From positions 1,550,001 through 1,614,000 of the forward strand of contig NZ_CP036401.1 in assembly GCF_004322755.1 (NCBI RefSeq): 64,000 nucleotides of DNA. Reading direction: 5' to 3'. Shown here piece by piece: positions 1 to 10,403 of the stretch. Both the position numbers and the translations under genes were made by a program. The DNA comes from Pseudoduganella albidiflava. GTDB taxonomy: Bacteria > Pseudomonadota > Gammaproteobacteria > Burkholderiales > Burkholderiaceae_D. Position 1 is the stretch's first letter. Each line of letters starts with the position of its first letter. A model generated the notes under the pieces. That model had not been told where the DNA came from. It made no database searches and saw only the letters and a list, made by a program, of their open reading frames with translations.

Positions 1-387
1 TGCGTCAAGCAGCTCACCGGCGACAACGGCGTCGACGTCATCCTCGACATGGTCGGCGGCGATTACCTGCCGCGCGAGATCAACTGCCTGGCCGACGATG
101 GCCGCATCGCCATCATCGCGCTGCTGGGCGGCGCCAAGGGCACGCTGGACATGGGCCAGGTGCTGCGCCGCCGCCTCACCGTCACCGGTTCCACGCTGCG
201 GCCCCGCTCGGTGGCATTCAAGGCCGCGATCGCCCACCAGCTGCGCGACAAGGTGTGGCCGCTGCTGGAGGCGAAGAAGATCCGCCCGGTGATCTATGAG
301 AGCTTCCCGCTCGAGCAGGCGGTCGAGGCGCACAAGCTGATGGAGAGCAGCACCCACGTCGGCAAGATCATGCTGCAGGTGACCTGA
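1..387 (+). CDS. Quinone oxidoreductase / zinc-type alcohol dehydrogenase family, C-terminal part
   Basis: This is the 3' end of a gene that begins before the window; the frame is open from base 1 and stops with TGA at 385-387, leaving about 128 residues. The visible part matches the NAD(P)H:quinone oxidoreductase (PIG3-like) branch of the medium-chain dehydrogenases: GVDVILDMVGG is the strand following the Rossmann nucleotide site, and the end (EQAVEAHKLMESSTHVGKIML) is the usual C-terminus in which residues pack against NAD(P)H. These enzymes reduce quinones or other electrophiles in the cytoplasm. The nucleotide-binding glycine motif lies upstream, so substrate class cannot be judged. It is separated from tpiA by 152 bases that contain a tpiA promoter, so the two are probably not co-transcribed. 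Confidence 0.85.
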   Translation, partial: CVKQLTGDNGVDVILDMVGGDYLPREINCLADDGRIAIIALLGGAKGTLDMGQVLRRRLTVTGSTLRPRSVAFKAAIAHQLRDKVWPLLEAKKIRPVIYESFPLEQAVEAHKLMESSTHVGKIMLQVT

Positions 388-472
388 GCGCCGCAAGGCG
401 GCGTCACCGGGCTGTCACGGCAGGGCGCTATAGTGACCCGCAGGCTTGCTCATCGAATTGACGATTGCGGGT

Positions 473-502
473 TTGACCCTGTATTGCCGAGCACGTTACA
501 AT
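473..502 (+). promoter_or_regulatory. Probable sigma-70 promoter of tpiA
   Basis: TTGACC at 473-478 and TACAAT at 497-502 are separated by 18 bases, a near-consensus -35/-10 pair, about 38 bases before the tpiA start codon. Inferred from sequence only. Confidence 0.55.
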
Positions 503-539
503 CCCGGGTTACCTTACAACTCAAACAACTCGGACAGCC

Positions 540-1289
540 ATGCGTCGCAAACTCGTCATCGGAAACTGGAAGATGAACGGCAGCCTTGCCGGCAATTCTG
601 TATTATTACGCGGGATCGTCGCAGGCCATGCCGCCGGCAATGCCGATATGGCAGTGTGTGTACCGGCGCCGTACCTGGCGCAGTGCCAGGCGGAGCTGTC
701 CGGAACGCCGGTCGCGTGGGGCGCGCAGGACGTGTCGGCCTATGCCGCCGGTGCCTACACGGGCGAGATGGCGGCCTCGATGCTGCAGGAATTCGGTTGC
801 CGCTACGTGCTCGTCGGTCACTCCGAGCGCCGCGCGTACCACCACGAAAGCAATGAGCTGGTGGCGCAAAAGGCGCTTGCCGCGCTCAACGCCGGGCTGA
901 CCCCGGTGGTGTGCGTGGGTGAAACGCTGGAGCAGCGCGAGGCGGGCAGGACCAACGTCGTGGTATGCGCGCAACTGCAAGCGGTGCTCGACGTGCTGGA
1001 AAACCCGGCGCTGGAAAAGATCGTGCTGGCCTACGAGCCCGTGTGGGCGATCGGCACCGGCAAGACGGCCACGCCGGCGCTGGCGCAGGAAGTGCACGCC
1101 GCGCTGCGCAAGCAGGTGGCGGTGCGCAGCGCGGAGGCGGCGGCGAAGTTGCAGATCCTGTACGGCGGCAGCATGAAGCCCGAGAATGCGGGAGATCTGA
1201 TGGCCCAGGCCGATATCGACGGTGGCCTGATCGGTGGCGCATCGCTGAAGGCGCAGGATTTCCTGGGCATCGCAAAAGCAGGAAACTGA
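540..1289 (+). CDS. tpiA: Triosephosphate isomerase
   Basis: Cytoplasmic glycolytic enzyme that interconverts dihydroxyacetone phosphate and glyceraldehyde 3-phosphate. The 249-residue length is normal for the family. Seen directly: the N-terminal substrate lysine motif GNWKMNG (residues 7-13), the catalytic histidine motif GHSERR, the catalytic glutamate region [16 protein letters not shown] including the flexible loop 6, and the phosphate-binding YGGSMKPEN and GGLIGGASL segments near the end. The ATG at 540 gives the standard [13 protein letters not shown] start. A promoter-like pair sits just upstream. The order tpiA-secG-tRNA-Leu-nuo is the common betaproteobacterial arrangement. All catalytic residues are present, so the enzyme should be active. 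Confidence 0.98.
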   Translation: MRRKLVIGNWKMNGSLAGNSVLLRGIVAGHAAGNADMAVCVPAPYLAQCQAELSGTPVAWGAQDVSAYAAGAYTGEMAASMLQEFGCRYVLVGHSERRAYHHESNELVAQKALAALNAGLTPVVCVGETLEQREAGRTNVVVCAQLQAVLDVLENPALEKIVLAYEPVWAIGTGKTATPALAQEVHAALRKQVAVRSAEAAAKLQILYGGSMKPENAGDLMAQADIDGGLIGGASLKAQDFLGIAKAGN

Positions 1290-1627
1290 GCAGCAAATCA
1301 AGCAGCAAATTCGGCGGCAAATGATTTTCGAACGCCAGCGGTAATGCCGGATTAGTAACGGCTGGTAATTGCCTGCCGGTGATGTGGTAACCGGGCGGTA
1401 AGCGCGGCTTGAATCGGTTATTGCCCAGCTATCGACCAGCTATTGCCCGGTAATCGCTGGTAATCGGCTGGCAATGGCCGGGTAGCGAATCTGGTAATTG
1501 CCGGGTTGGCGTGCCGATAATGGATATTAACTGAACGGCCAATCGGCCGGCAGTGCAGGAACATCCCGGTAACGGGTGGGGTAGGCGGGCCGCAAGCCCG
1601 CGCATTTAAAATTGAGAATGGAATAGC
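1290..1627 (+). other. tpiA-secG intergenic region, rich in short GGTAA repeats
   Basis: This 338-base gap holds no convincing gene. It is dense in degenerate GGTAA/GGTAAT words and their complement TTACC/ATTGCC (for example around 1338, 1364, 1387, 1450, 1460 and 1493), alternating with CCGG or GGCTGG blocks. Near the secG end a short perfect stem (GCGGGC at 1585-1590, GCCCGC at 1596-1601) is followed by an AT-rich stretch but not a T run. No clear sigma-70 promoter for secG was found. The pattern looks like decayed tandem repeats. Confidence 0.6.
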
Positions 1628-2107
1628 ATGAACACCTTGTTCAATCTGGTCGTGGTAGTACAGGTTTTATCGGCGCTGGCCATCATCGGCCTCGTGCTGA
1701 TGCAGCACGGCAAAGGCGCCGACATGGGCGCCGCGTTTGGTTCCGGTTCGTCCGGCAGCCTGTTCGGTGCCAGCGGTTCGTCGAACTTCCTGTCGAAGTC
1801 GACGGCGCTGGCGGCGGCGATCTTCTTCGGTGCGACGCTCGGGCTGGCGGTGATGTCCAATGGCCGTACCGCGAACAGCGGTGGCGGCATCCTGCAGAAC
1901 GTGACCGTGCCGGTCAAGGGTTCGGCGGCCATTCCGGCGGCGGCGCCTGCTGCGCCGGCAGCACCGGCAGCGAATGCCGGCGTGCCACCTGCCTCGAACG
2001 CCGGCGTGCCGGCTGCCACGACCGAAGGCGCTGCAACGGGTGCCACTGAAGGTGTCACTGAAGGCGCTGCGCCGGCAACGGCTCCCGCGCCCGCAGTACC
2101 GAAGTAA
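1628..2107 (+). CDS. secG: Protein translocase subunit SecG
   Basis: Small inner-membrane subunit of the SecYEG channel that exports unfolded proteins with SecA. Residues about 1-27 form the first membrane segment. The conserved cytoplasmic loop follows (MQHGKGADMGAAFGSG, then SLFGASGSSNFLSK), and a second membrane segment lies at about 58-75. The core ends near residue 80; the remaining half is an alanine/proline-rich tail of low complexity (runs of PAAAPAAPAAPA and repeated ATEG), making the protein 159 residues against about 75-115 for many SecG proteins. Such tails are common in Oxalobacteraceae and are probably disordered. It sits between tpiA and tRNA-Leu. Confidence 0.95.
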   Translation: MNTLFNLVVVVQVLSALAIIGLVLMQHGKGADMGAAFGSGSSGSLFGASGSSNFLSKSTALAAAIFFGATLGLAVMSNGRTANSGGGILQNVTVPVKGSAAIPAAAPAAPAAPAANAGVPPASNAGVPAATTEGAATGATEGVTEGAAPATAPAPAVPK

Positions 2108-2162
2108 AACGAATAATTTTGAAGTTTTTGCCGTTTTTCTCCTTGATATCGCGCAATTGACA

Positions 2163-2191
2163 TTAACAAACGGCGCAAAGACGAGTAGAAT
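2163..2191 (+). promoter_or_regulatory. Promoter of tRNA-Leu
   Basis: TTAACA at 2163-2168, a 17-base spacer and TAGAAT at 2186-2191 form a strong sigma-70 promoter. The following AGCGGCC discriminator is GC-rich, as is usual for stringently controlled stable-RNA promoters, and the tRNA starts 13 bases after the -10. An alternative -35, TTGACA, lies at 2157-2162 but is spaced too far. Confidence 0.6.
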
Positions 2192-2203
2192 AGCGGCCTT
2201 AAT

Positions 2204-2288
2204 GCCGACGTGGTGAAATTGGTAGACACGCTATCTTGAGGGGGTAGTGGCGCAAGCTGTACGAGTTCGAGTCTCGTCGTCGGCACCA
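2204..2288 (+). tRNA. tRNA-Leu (anticodon GAG)
   Basis: An 85-nucleotide class II tRNA with encoded CCA. The acceptor stem pairs GCCGACG (2204-2210) with CGTCGGC (2278-2284), followed by discriminator A and CCA. The D arm contains TGGTGAAATTGGTAGACAC as in other leucine tRNAs. The anticodon stem is CTATC/GGTAG with loop TTGAGGG, placing GAG at 2238-2240. A variable arm around TGGCGCAAGCTG and the T loop GTTCGAGTC complete it. It reads CUC and CUU codons. Its position between secG and nuoA is conserved in many betaproteobacteria. Confidence 0.97.
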
Positions 2289-2301
2289 GAAATTTGAGAA
2301 G

Positions 2302-2351
2302 CCAGCAAAAGGCCCAGGAGTTTGTCCTCACAGCCTCTAGCTGGTTTTTTT
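2302..2351 (+). terminator. Intrinsic terminator after tRNA-Leu
   Basis: A segmented stem pairs CCAGC with GCTGG, AGGC with GCCT and AGGA with TCCT around a short loop, and is followed immediately by seven T residues (2345-2351). It lies 14 bases past the tRNA and separates tRNA transcription from nuoA. Confidence 0.6.
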
Positions 2352-2469
2352 ACGAGGATGTGTCGTTCGGTCCCCGTCTCAGCATTCGATAGGGGTCGAG
2401 CTTCCAGACCGCACCGCAACGGTGTGGTACCTCGCCAACCGGTCGTTCAACAACAGCTGTGACCCTATC

Positions 2470-2829
2470 GTGAACCTCGAAACTTATTTCCCCGTACTTC
2501 TATTTATCCTGGTCGGCATCGGTGTCGGTGTAGCCCCCCAGGTACTGGGCCGTCTGCTGGGTCCATATCGCCCCGACGCGGCGAAGCTCTCCCCCTACGA
2601 GTGCGGCTTCGAAGCCTTCGAAGACGCGCGCATGAAATTCGACGTGCGTTACTACCTCGTCGCAATCCTCTTCATTCTGTTCGACCTTGAAACGGCTTTC
2701 TTCTTCCCATGGGGCGTCTCCATGCGCGAACTGGGCTGGCAGGGCTACGTGACGATGATGGTGTTCATCGCTGAATTCGTCGTCGGTTTTTGGTATATCT
2801 GGAAGAAAGGTGCCCTTGATTGGGAATAA
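2470..2829 (+). CDS. nuoA: NADH-quinone oxidoreductase subunit A
   Basis: Membrane-arm subunit of complex I at the hinge near the quinone site. The frame is open from an ATG at 2422, but the GTG at 2470 was chosen because it gives the family start [16 protein letters not shown] and a 119-residue length typical of NuoA; the 16 residues before it look like untranslated sequence. Three membrane helices are visible (about 7-28, 61-82, 88-108). The conserved loop reads [16 protein letters not shown], whose Cys lies in the segment exposed during the active/deactive transition. It is the first gene of an uninterrupted 14-gene operon with 3 bases before nuoB. No good Shine-Dalgarno sequence precedes the GTG. 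Confidence 0.93.
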   Translation: MNLETYFPVLLFILVGIGVGVAPQVLGRLLGPYRPDAAKLSPYECGFEAFEDARMKFDVRYYLVAILFILFDLETAFFFPWGVSMRELGWQGYVTMMVFIAEFVVGFWYIWKKGALDWE

Positions 2830-2832
2830 GCC

Positions 2833-3309
2833 ATGGCTATTGAAGGCGTATTAAACGAAGGTTTCATCACCACCTCGGCCGACAAGCTGATCAACTGGGC
2901 ACGCACCGGGTCGATGTTCCCGATGACGTTCGGCCTGGCGTGCTGCGCGGTTGAAATGATGCACGTGGGCGCTGCCCGTTACGACATGGACCGCTTCGGC
3001 GTCGTGTTCCGTCCGTCGCCGCGTCACTCCGACGTGATGATCGTGGCCGGCACGCTGTGCAACAAGATGGCGCCGGCACTGCGCAAGGTGTACGACCAGA
3101 TGCCGGAACCGCGCTGGGTCATCTCGATGGGCTCGTGCGCCAACGGCGGCGGCTACTACCACTACTCCTACTCCGTCGTGCGCGGCTGCGATCGCATCGT
3201 GCCCGTCGACGTCTACGTGCCGGGTTGCCCGCCGACCGCCGAGGCACTGTTGTACGGCATCATGCAGCTGCAAAACAAGATCAAGCGCACCAATACGATT
3301 GCACGGTAA
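2833..3309 (+). CDS. nuoB: NADH-quinone oxidoreductase subunit B
   Basis: Peripheral-arm subunit carrying the terminal iron-sulfur cluster N2, which passes electrons to quinone. Cluster ligands are visible as the tandem cysteines in ACCAVEMM, the cysteine in [15 protein letters not shown], and the cysteine in [14 protein letters not shown]. The quinone-pocket helix around TFGLACC is present. The 158-residue length is the standard short NuoB. It lies 3 bases after nuoA and 17 bases before nuoC, so it is certainly co-transcribed. Nothing unusual was seen. Confidence 0.98.
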   Translation: MAIEGVLNEGFITTSADKLINWARTGSMFPMTFGLACCAVEMMHVGAARYDMDRFGVVFRPSPRHSDVMIVAGTLCNKMAPALRKVYDQMPEPRWVISMGSCANGGGYYHYSYSVVRGCDRIVPVDVYVPGCPPTAEALLYGIMQLQNKIKRTNTIAR

Positions 3310-3326
3310 CGGGGCGCTCAAGATAT

Positions 3327-3920
3327 ATGACAACACAACTGGAAGCTTTGCAAGGCGCCATTACCGGCGCCCTGGGCGAGCGCGTCACGCTCAGCGTGGC
3401 CCTCGGTGAAATCACCCTGGTCGTCAAGGCCGACGACTACCACGCAGTGATGCAGACGCTGCGCGACAATGCCGCACTCGGATTCGATACCTTCATCGAC
3501 CTGTGCGGCATCGACTATTCCGCCTATGGCGAAGGCACGTGGGAAGGCCCGCGCTTCGCGGCCGTCACGCACCTGCTGTCCGTCAAGCACAACTGGCGCG
3601 TACGCGTGCGCGTGTTCTGCCCGGACGACGAGATGCCCCTGGTGCAGTCGATCACCGACATCTGGCGTGCCGCCAACTGGTACGAGCGCGAAGCGTTCGA
3701 CCTGTACGGCATCCTGTTCGAAGGCCACAACGACCTGCGCCGCATCCTGACCGACTACGGTTTCATCGGCCACCCGTTCCGCAAGGACTTCCCGGTCGCC
3801 GGCTACGTGGAAATGCGCTACGACGCCGAACAGGGCCGCGTGATCTACCAGCCCGTGACGATCGAGCCGCGCGAAAACGTGCCGCGCGTGATCCGGGAAG
3901 AAAAATACGGGATGAAATAA
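3327..3920 (+). CDS. nuoC: NADH-quinone oxidoreductase subunit C
   Basis: The 30-kDa peripheral subunit that scaffolds the quinone-reducing module together with NuoD and NuoB; it carries no cofactor. The ATG at 3327 was chosen: it begins [14 protein letters not shown], whereas the upstream part of the open frame overlaps nuoB and is out of family. The signature block around [16 protein letters not shown] and the C-terminal GHPFRKDFP are clear. The 197-residue length fits a stand-alone NuoC; it is not fused to NuoD as in Escherichia coli. Its stop overlaps the start of nuoD by one base (TAATG), implying translational coupling. Confidence 0.97.
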   Translation: MTTQLEALQGAITGALGERVTLSVALGEITLVVKADDYHAVMQTLRDNAALGFDTFIDLCGIDYSAYGEGTWEGPRFAAVTHLLSVKHNWRVRVRVFCPDDEMPLVQSITDIWRAANWYEREAFDLYGILFEGHNDLRRILTDYGFIGHPFRKDFPVAGYVEMRYDAEQGRVIYQPVTIEPRENVPRVIREEKYGMK

Positions 3921-5173
3921 TGGCTGAGATTAAGAATTACACCCTGAACTTTGGTCCGCAGCACCCGGCAGCGCACGGCGTGCTGCGCCTCGTGCTGGAG
4001 CTGGACGGCGAAGTGATCCAGCGCGCCGACCCGCACATCGGCCTGCTGCACCGCGCCACCGAGAAGCTGGCCGAGCAGAAGACCTACCTGCAGTCGGTGC
4101 CGTACATGGACCGCCTCGACTACGTGTCGATGATGTGCAACGAGCACGGCTACGTGCTGGCCATCGAGAAGCTGCTGGGCATCGAGGTTCCTCTTCGTGC
4201 CCAGTACATCCGCGTGATGTTCGACGAGATCACCCGCATCCTGAACCACCTGATGTGGCTGGGCGCGCACGCGCTGGACGTCGGCGCCATGGGCCCGTTC
4301 CTGTACTGCTTCCGCGACCGCGAAGACCTGTTCGACTGCTACGAGGCGGTATCCGGCGCGCGCATGCACGCGGCCTACTACCGCCCGGGCGGCGTGTACC
4401 GCGACCTGCCGGACGCGATGCCGAAGCACCGTCCGTCGTCGATCCGCAGCCAGAAGGAAATCGACCGCCTGAACGAACACCGCCAGGGTTCGCTGCTGGA
4501 CTTCCTGGAAGCGTTCACGACCCGCTTCCCCGGCTATGTCGACGAATATGAAACGCTTCTGACCGATAACCGTATCTGGAAGCAGCGTACCGTCGGCATC
4601 GGCGTGGTGACTCCGGAAGACGCGCTGGCGATGGGCTTCACCGGCGCCATGCTGCGCGGCTCCGGCGTGCAGTGGGACCTGCGCAAGAAGCAGCCGTACG
4701 AAGTGTACGACCTGATGGACTTCGACATCCCCATCGGCACCAACGGCGACTGCTACGACCGCTACCTGGTGCGCGTGGAAGAGCTGCGCCAGTCGAACCG
4801 CATCATCAAGCAGTGCATCGAATGGCTGCGCAACAACCCGGGCCCGGTCATGACGGACAACCGCAAGGTCGCTCCGCCGTCGCGCGTGGACATGAAGTCC
4901 AACATGGAATCGCTGATCCACCACTTCAAGCTGTTCCAGGAAGGCTTCCACGTACCGCCGGGCGAGGTCTACACGGCCATCGAACACCCGAAGGGCGAAT
5001 TCGGCATCTACATCGTTTCCGACGGTGCCAACAAGCCGTACCGCCTGAAGATCCGTACGCCGGACTACACGCACCTGCAAAGCCTGGATGAAATGGCGCG
5101 CGGTCACATGATCGCCGACGCCGTCACCATCATCGGCACGCAGGACATCGTGTTCGGCAGTATCGACCGCTAA
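3920..5173 (+). CDS. nuoD: NADH-quinone oxidoreductase subunit D
   Basis: The 49-kDa peripheral subunit, related to hydrogenase large subunits, that forms most of the ubiquinone-binding cavity. The start at 3920 overlaps the nuoC stop by one base and gives a 417-residue protein of normal size. The first beta-hairpin contains [12 protein letters not shown], in which a conserved histidine contacts the quinone head. The helix with [19 protein letters not shown] and the tyrosine-bearing [17 protein letters not shown] are intact. The C-terminus DIVFGSIDR is the usual ending. Cysteine ligands of hydrogenases are absent, as expected for complex I. Confidence 0.98.
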   Translation: MAEIKNYTLNFGPQHPAAHGVLRLVLELDGEVIQRADPHIGLLHRATEKLAEQKTYLQSVPYMDRLDYVSMMCNEHGYVLAIEKLLGIEVPLRAQYIRVMFDEITRILNHLMWLGAHALDVGAMGPFLYCFRDREDLFDCYEAVSGARMHAAYYRPGGVYRDLPDAMPKHRPSSIRSQKEIDRLNEHRQGSLLDFLEAFTTRFPGYVDEYETLLTDNRIWKQRTVGIGVVTPEDALAMGFTGAMLRGSGVQWDLRKKQPYEVYDLMDFDIPIGTNGDCYDRYLVRVEELRQSNRIIKQCIEWLRNNPGPVMTDNRKVAPPSRVDMKSNMESLIHHFKLFQEGFHVPPGEVYTAIEHPKGEFGIYIVSDGANKPYRLKIRTPDYTHLQSLDEMARGHMIADAVTIIGTQDIVFGSIDR

Positions 5174-5190
5174 CGAGGCAGGAAAAGATT

Positions 5191-5667
5191 ATGTTATCCG
5201 AGCAGTGCTATAAAAAAATCGACCGCGAGCTGGCCAAGTACCCGGCCGACCAGCGCCAGTCGGCCGTGATGGCCTCGCTGGCTCATGCCCAGGTCGAACT
5301 GGGCTGGCTGTCGCCTGAAACGATGAAGGAAATCGCCGACTACATCGGCATGCCGGCCATCGCCGTGCAGGAAGTCGCGACCTTCTACAACATGTACAAC
5401 CTGAAGCCGGTCGGCAAGCACAAGATCACCGTGTGCACCAACCTGCCGTGCGCATTGAGCGGCGGCGTGAAGGCCGGCGAGCACCTGAAGCAGAAGCTGG
5501 GCATCGACTACCGCGACACCACCGACGACGGCGAGTTCACCTTGCTGGAAGGCGAGTGCATGGGTGCCTGCGGCGACGCGCCGGTGCTGCTGGTGAACAA
5601 CCACCGCATGTGCAGTTTCATGAACAACGACAAACTCGACGCGCTGGTGGAGGAACTGAAGAAATGA
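5191..5667 (+). CDS. nuoE: NADH-quinone oxidoreductase subunit E
   Basis: The 24-kDa subunit of the NADH dehydrogenase module; it holds the [2Fe-2S] cluster N1a beside the flavin in NuoF. The thioredoxin-like C-terminal domain shows the four ligands in CTNLPC and CMGACG, the second followed by DAPVLLVNN. The N-terminal helical part includes [18 protein letters not shown] and VATFYNMY. Length is 158 residues, normal. Its stop overlaps the nuoF start (ATGA), the usual coupling between these partner subunits. Confidence 0.98.
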   Translation: MLSEQCYKKIDRELAKYPADQRQSAVMASLAHAQVELGWLSPETMKEIADYIGMPAIAVQEVATFYNMYNLKPVGKHKITVCTNLPCALSGGVKAGEHLKQKLGIDYRDTTDDGEFTLLEGECMGACGDAPVLLVNNHRMCSFMNNDKLDALVEELKK

Positions 5668-6962
5668 CTTCCCTCCACGACCGCCACATCAATCCGCTGA
5701 TCCTGAAGGACCTGAACGGCGACAACTGGCACCTGGCCGACTACGTGAAGCGTGGCGGCTATTCGGCGCTGCGCCGCATCCTGGAAGAAAAGATCCCGCC
5801 CGAGCAGATCATCGCCGAGCTGAAGACGTCCGGCCTGCGCGGCCGCGGCGGCGCGGGTTTCCCGACCGGCCTGAAGTGGAGCTTCATGCCGCGCCAGTTC
5901 CCGGGCCAGAAATACCTCGTCTGCAATACCGACGAAGGCGAGCCGGGCACGTTCAAGGACCGCGACATCATCCGCTACAACCCGCATTCGCTGATCGAAG
6001 GCATGGCCATCGGCGCGTATGCGATGGGCATCACCGTGGGCTACAACTACATCCACGGCGAGATCTTCCAGGACTACCTGCGCTTTGAAGAAGCGCTGGA
6101 AGAAGCCCGCGCCGAAGGCTTCCTGGGCGACCGGATCATGGGCAGCGAGTTCAGCTTCCAGCTGCACGCGCACCACGGCTACGGCGCCTACATCTGCGGC
6201 GAGGAAACCGCGCTGCTGGAATCGCTGGAAGGCAAGAAAGGCCAGCCGCGCTTCAAGCCGCCATTCCCGGCCTCGTTCGGCCTGTATGGCAAGCCGACCA
6301 CGATCAACAACACGGAAACCTTCGCGGCCGTACCGTTCATCCTGAACATCGGCGCCGAGAACTACCTGGGCCTGGGCAAGCCGAACAACGGCGGCACGAA
6401 GATCTTCTCGATCTCCGGCGACGTGGAGCGTCCGGGCAACTACGAAGTTCCGCTCGGCACGCCGTTCGCGAAGCTGATGGAGCTGGCCGGCGGCATGCGC
6501 GGCGGCAAGAAGATCAAGGCCGTCATCCCGGGTGGTTCGTCCGCCCCGGTGATCCGCGGCGAGATCATGATGCAGACCGACCTGGACTACGACTCGATCG
6601 CCAAGGCGGGTTCGATGCTGGGTTCCGGCGCCGTGATCGTGATGGACGAGACGCGCTGCATGGTCAAGGCGCTGGAACGCCTGTCGTACTTCTACTACGA
6701 GGAATCGTGCGGCCAGTGCACGCCGTGCCGTGAAGGCACGGGCTGGATGTACCGGATGATCCACCGCATCGAGCACGGCCAGGGCCGCCAGACCGACCTG
6801 GACATGCTGAACTCGATCGCCGACAACATCCAGGGCCGCACCATCTGCGCGCTGGGCGATGCCGCGGCGATGCCGGTGCGCGCGTTCATCAAGCAATTCC
6901 GCGAAGAATTCGAATATCACGTCGAGCACAAGCACTGCCTGGTGCCTGTGTCGGCCTTCTAA
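5664..6962 (+). CDS. nuoF: NADH-quinone oxidoreductase subunit F (NADH- and FMN-binding)
   Basis: The 51-kDa subunit that oxidises NADH with FMN and passes electrons to cluster N3. The ATG at 5664, overlapping the nuoE stop, gives 432 residues. The glycine-rich NADH/FMN loop [16 protein letters not shown] and the following [14 protein letters not shown] are present, as are the FMN segment with [19 protein letters not shown] and the [4Fe-4S] ligands in [15 protein letters not shown] plus the later cysteine in RTICALGD. All ligands are intact, so the subunit should be catalytic. Confidence 0.98.
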   Translation: MTSLHDRHINPLILKDLNGDNWHLADYVKRGGYSALRRILEEKIPPEQIIAELKTSGLRGRGGAGFPTGLKWSFMPRQFPGQKYLVCNTDEGEPGTFKDRDIIRYNPHSLIEGMAIGAYAMGITVGYNYIHGEIFQDYLRFEEALEEARAEGFLGDRIMGSEFSFQLHAHHGYGAYICGEETALLESLEGKKGQPRFKPPFPASFGLYGKPTTINNTETFAAVPFILNIGAENYLGLGKPNNGGTKIFSISGDVERPGNYEVPLGTPFAKLMELAGGMRGGKKIKAVIPGGSSAPVIRGEIMMQTDLDYDSIAKAGSMLGSGAVIVMDETRCMVKALERLSYFYYEESCGQCTPCREGTGWMYRMIHRIEHGQGRQTDLDMLNSIADNIQGRTICALGDAAAMPVRAFIKQFREEFEYHVEHKHCLVPVSAF

Positions 6963-6972
6963 AGCGTTGATC

Positions 6973-9312
6973 ATGGTTGAAATCGAAATTGACGGCAAAA
7001 AGGTAGAAGTCCCACCGGGTTCAATGGTGATGGACGCTGCCAACAAACTGGGAACCTACATCCCGCACTTCTGCTATCACAAGAAACTGTCGATCGCAGC
7101 GAACTGCCGCATGTGCCTCGTCGAGGTGGAGAAGGCGCCGAAGCCGCTGCCGGCCTGCGCCACTCCCGTCTCCGCGGGCATGATCGTGCGCTCGCACAGC
7201 GAGAAGGCCGTTCAGGCGCAGAAGTCGGTGATGGAATTCCTGCTGATTAACCACCCGCTGGATTGCCCGATCTGCGACCAGGGCGGCGAGTGCCAGCTGC
7301 AGGATCTGGCCGTGGGCTACGGCAAGAACAACTCCCGCTACGAGGAAGAAAAGCGCGTCGTCGTGCCGAAAGAGGCCGGCCCGCTGGTCTCGATGAAGGA
7401 GATGAGCCGCTGCATCCACTGCACCCGCTGCGTGCGTTTCGGCCAGGAAGTGGCCGGCGTGATGGAACTGGGCATGCTGGGCCGCGGCGAACACGCCGAG
7501 ATCACCACCTTCGTCGGCGAAGCCGTCAGCTCCGAGCTGTCCGGCAACATGATCGACCTGTGCCCGGTGGGCGCGCTGACGTCGAAGCCGTTCCGCTACA
7601 GCGCCCGCACCTGGGAACTGTCGCGCCGCAAATCCGTCTCGCCGCACGATGGCCTGGGTGCCAACCTGATCGTTCAGGTCAAGCAGGGCAAGGTCAAGCG
7701 CGTGCTGCCGCTGGAAAACGAAGCGATCAACGAGTGCTGGATTTCCGACAAGGACCGCTTCTCGTACGAAGCGCTGGATTCCGCCGAACGCCTGACCCAG
7801 CCGATGCTGAAGCAGGGCGGCGAATGGAAGGAAGTCGACTGGCAGACCGCGCTGGAATATGTCGCGCACGGCTTGAAGAATATCCGTCACGAACATGGCC
7901 CCGAAGCGATCGCCGCCTACGCCACCGCGCACTCCACGCTGGAAGAGCTGGCACTGCTGAAGAAGCTGGCCTCCGGCATCGGTTCGGACAACATCGATTT
8001 CCGCCTGCGCCAGACCGACTTCGCGCTGGACGGCCAGGTCACGCCGTGGCTGGGCATGCCGATCGCCGACGTGTCGAACCTGCAACGGGCGCTGGTCATC
8101 GGTTCGTTCCTGCGCAAGGATCACCCGCTGCTGGCATCGCGCCTGCGCGCCGCCGTGAAGAACGGCGGCCAGCTGACGCTGATCCACGCCACCCGCGACG
8201 ACAGCCTGATCACGGTGGCCAACAATATCGTGGCCGCGCCGTCCGACTGGCTGGCCGCGCTGTCGGGCATCGTCTCCGCCATCGCATCGGCCAAGGGCGA
8301 AGCGGCGCCAAGCGGCTTCTCCGGCGAGTTCAATGACGCCGCCAAGGCGGCCGCCGCGAGCCTGCTGTCCGGCGAACAGAAAGCTGTCTTCCTGGGCAAC
8401 GCCGCCGTGCACCACCCGCAAGCGTCGGCCATCGCCGCCGCCGCGCAGTGGATCGCCAACGCGACCGGCGCCAAGCTCGGTTACCTGACCGAAGCGGCCA
8501 ACACCGTCGGCGGCTACATCGCCGGCGCGTTCTCGCAGAAAGCCGAAGCCGCCTTCGCCACGCCGAAGAAGGCCTACGTGCTGCTGAACGCCGAGCCCGA
8601 GTTCGACGCCGCCAACCCGGCGCAGGCCGTGGCCGCGCTGAAGGGCGCCGAGATGGTCGTGGTGATGTCCGCCTTCAAGCATGGCGCGGACTATGCCGAC
8701 GTGCTGCTGCCGGTCGCGCCGTTCGCCGAAACCTCCGGTACCTTCGTGAACTGCGAAGGCCGCGCGCAAAGCTTCAACGGCACCGTGAAACCGCTGGGCG
8801 AAGCCCGCCCGGCCTGGAAAGTGCTGCGCGTGCTGGGCAACATCCTCGGCCTGCCGGGCTTCGACTACGAAACCTCGGAATCGGTCCGCGACGAAGTGCT
8901 GGGCGCCGGCGTGACCGACGTCTCCGCTAAATTGTCGAACGTGTCGACTATTGCTTTGAAGTCTTCCCTGTTCGGCGCCGGCGACAAGCTCGAACGCATC
9001 GCCGACGTGCCGATCTACTTCGCCGACGCACTGGTGCGCCGTTCGCCGCCGCTGCAGGCCACCGTCGACGCGCAGGCGCCGAAGGCGGTCATCTCGGCCG
9101 CGCTGGCCGGACAGATCGGCGTGAAGACCGGTGACATGGTGCAGGTGCTGCAAGGCGCCGGCTCCGCGATCCTGGAAGCGCGCGTCGATGCCGGCCTGCC
9201 GGCCAACGTGGTGCGCGTCTCCGCGGCCCACGCTTCGACCGCGACGCTGGGTGACATGTTTGGCCCGATCTCCGTGGCCAAAGCTGGAACTGCAGCAGGG
9301 GAGGGCAAATAA
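6973..9312 (+). CDS. nuoG: NADH-quinone oxidoreductase subunit G
   Basis: The largest peripheral subunit (779 residues from the ATG at 6973) and the electron wire of the NADH module. The N-terminal ferredoxin domain holds the N1b [2Fe-2S] ligands (CYHKK, CRMC and the later cysteine in LPACATP). The His-Cys3 cluster N5 follows ([14 protein letters not shown]), then the N4 ligands (CIHCTRC and DLCPVGALT). The rest is a molybdopterin-oxidoreductase-like domain without cofactor. The extra N7 motif found in E. coli was not recognised. The C-terminal half is alanine-rich and diverges faster than the clusters. Its stop overlaps nuoH by one base. Confidence 0.97.
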   Translation: MVEIEIDGKKVEVPPGSMVMDAANKLGTYIPHFCYHKKLSIAANCRMCLVEVEKAPKPLPACATPVSAGMIVRSHSEKAVQAQKSVMEFLLINHPLDCPICDQGGECQLQDLAVGYGKNNSRYEEEKRVVVPKEAGPLVSMKEMSRCIHCTRCVRFGQEVAGVMELGMLGRGEHAEITTFVGEAVSSELSGNMIDLCPVGALTSKPFRYSARTWELSRRKSVSPHDGLGANLIVQVKQGKVKRVLPLENEAINECWISDKDRFSYEALDSAERLTQPMLKQGGEWKEVDWQTALEYVAHGLKNIRHEHGPEAIAAYATAHSTLEELALLKKLASGIGSDNIDFRLRQTDFALDGQVTPWLGMPIADVSNLQRALVIGSFLRKDHPLLASRLRAAVKNGGQLTLIHATRDDSLITVANNIVAAPSDWLAALSGIVSAIASAKGEAAPSGFSGEFNDAAKAAAASLLSGEQKAVFLGNAAVHHPQASAIAAAAQWIANATGAKLGYLTEAANTVGGYIAGAFSQKAEAAFATPKKAYVLLNAEPEFDAANPAQAVAALKGAEMVVVMSAFKHGADYADVLLPVAPFAETSGTFVNCEGRAQSFNGTVKPLGEARPAWKVLRVLGNILGLPGFDYETSESVRDEVLGAGVTDVSAKLSNVSTIALKSSLFGAGDKLERIADVPIYFADALVRRSPPLQATVDAQAPKAVISAALAGQIGVKTGDMVQVLQGAGSAILEARVDAGLPANVVRVSAAHASTATLGDMFGPISVAKAGTAAGEGK

Positions 9313-10391
9313 TGGCACTGGAATTCGTCAATACCATCAACACCGCCGGCGCCGATGCGCTGGGTTCGGCCTGGCCGTTCGTGTGGACGATGATCAAGCT
9401 GCTGTGCGTGCTGATGCCGCTGCTCGGCATGGTGGCCTACGCCACGCTGTGGGAGCGCAAGCTGATCGGCTTCATCCAGATCCGTATCGGCCCGAACCGC
9501 GTGGGCCCGATGGGCCTGCTGCAACCGATGGCCGACGGCATCAAGATGCTGCTGAAGGAAATCGTCGTGCCGACCAAGGCGGCCAAGAGCCTGTTCGTGA
9601 TCGGCCCCGTGATGACCATCATGCCGGCGCTGGCCGCCTGGTCGGTGGTGCCGTTCGGCCCGGAAGCCGTGCTGGCCAACGTCAACGCCGGCCTGCTGGT
9701 GCTGCTGGCGATCACCTCGATGGAGGTGTACGGCATCATCATCGCCGGCTGGTCGTCGAACTCGAAGTACTCGTTCATGGGCGCCATGCGCGCCTCGGCG
9801 CAGATGATCTCGTACGAGATCCCGATGGGCTTCGCGCTGGTCGTGATCCTGATGGTGTCCGGCTCGCTGAACTTCATCGACATCGTGGTCAGCCAGCAGA
9901 CCGGCCGCTTCGCCGACATGGGCGTCAATTTCATGTCGTGGAACTGGCTGCCGCTGCTGCCGCTGTTCGTGGTCTACCTGACCTCCGGCCTGGCCGAGGC
10001 GAACCGCGCACCGTTCGACGTCGTCGAGGGTGAATCGGAAATCGTCGCCGGCCACATGGTGGAGTACTCCGGCATGTCGTACGCGATGTTCATGCTGGCC
10101 GAATACGCCAACATCATCCTCGTCGGCGCGCTGGCATCGATCATGTTCCTGGGCGGCTGGTCCGCACCGTTCGCCTTCCTGGAATTCGGCGGCGGCTTCG
10201 GCGGCTTCTTCTGGCTGTTCGTGAAGACGTTCCTGATCGTGTCGCTGTTCATCTGGGTGCGTGGTACCTTCCCGCGTTACCGCTACGACCAGATCATGCG
10301 TCTGGGCTGGAAGGTCTTCATTCCCCTCACGCTGTTCTGGCTCGTGCTCGTCGCGACCTGGATGCAGACGCCGTGGAACATCTGGAAGTAA
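9312..10391 (+). CDS. nuoH: NADH-quinone oxidoreductase subunit H
   Basis: Membrane subunit that joins the peripheral arm and shapes the quinone entry channel; 359 residues with about eight membrane helices. The conserved first loop [20 protein letters not shown] and the glutamate-rich cytoplasmic loop [15 protein letters not shown], which helps couple quinone chemistry to proton movement, are both intact. Start ATG overlaps the nuoG stop (TAATG). The C-terminal half has [14 protein letters not shown], the usual last cytoplasmic segment before the final helix. Confidence 0.98.
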   Translation: MALEFVNTINTAGADALGSAWPFVWTMIKLLCVLMPLLGMVAYATLWERKLIGFIQIRIGPNRVGPMGLLQPMADGIKMLLKEIVVPTKAAKSLFVIGPVMTIMPALAAWSVVPFGPEAVLANVNAGLLVLLAITSMEVYGIIIAGWSSNSKYSFMGAMRASAQMISYEIPMGFALVVILMVSGSLNFIDIVVSQQTGRFADMGVNFMSWNWLPLLPLFVVYLTSGLAEANRAPFDVVEGESEIVAGHMVEYSGMSYAMFMLAEYANIILVGALASIMFLGGWSAPFAFLEFGGGFGGFFWLFVKTFLIVSLFIWVRGTFPRYRYDQIMRLGWKVFIPLTLFWLVLVATWMQTPWNIWK

Positions 10392-10403
10392 GGAAGCGCA
10401 AAA

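Noticed and set aside
2204..2300. tRNA-Leu as an integration site of a mobile element
   Set aside because: No integrase, no direct repeat of the tRNA 3' end and uninterrupted housekeeping genes follow.
2422..2469. Upstream ATG for nuoA
   Set aside because: The extra 16 residues do not fit the NuoA family start; the GTG at 2470 gives the expected protein.
7021..9318. Long minus-strand frame opposite nuoG
   Set aside because: No family features; nuoG with its iron-sulfur motifs is clear on the plus strand. Such shadows are common in GC-rich genomes.
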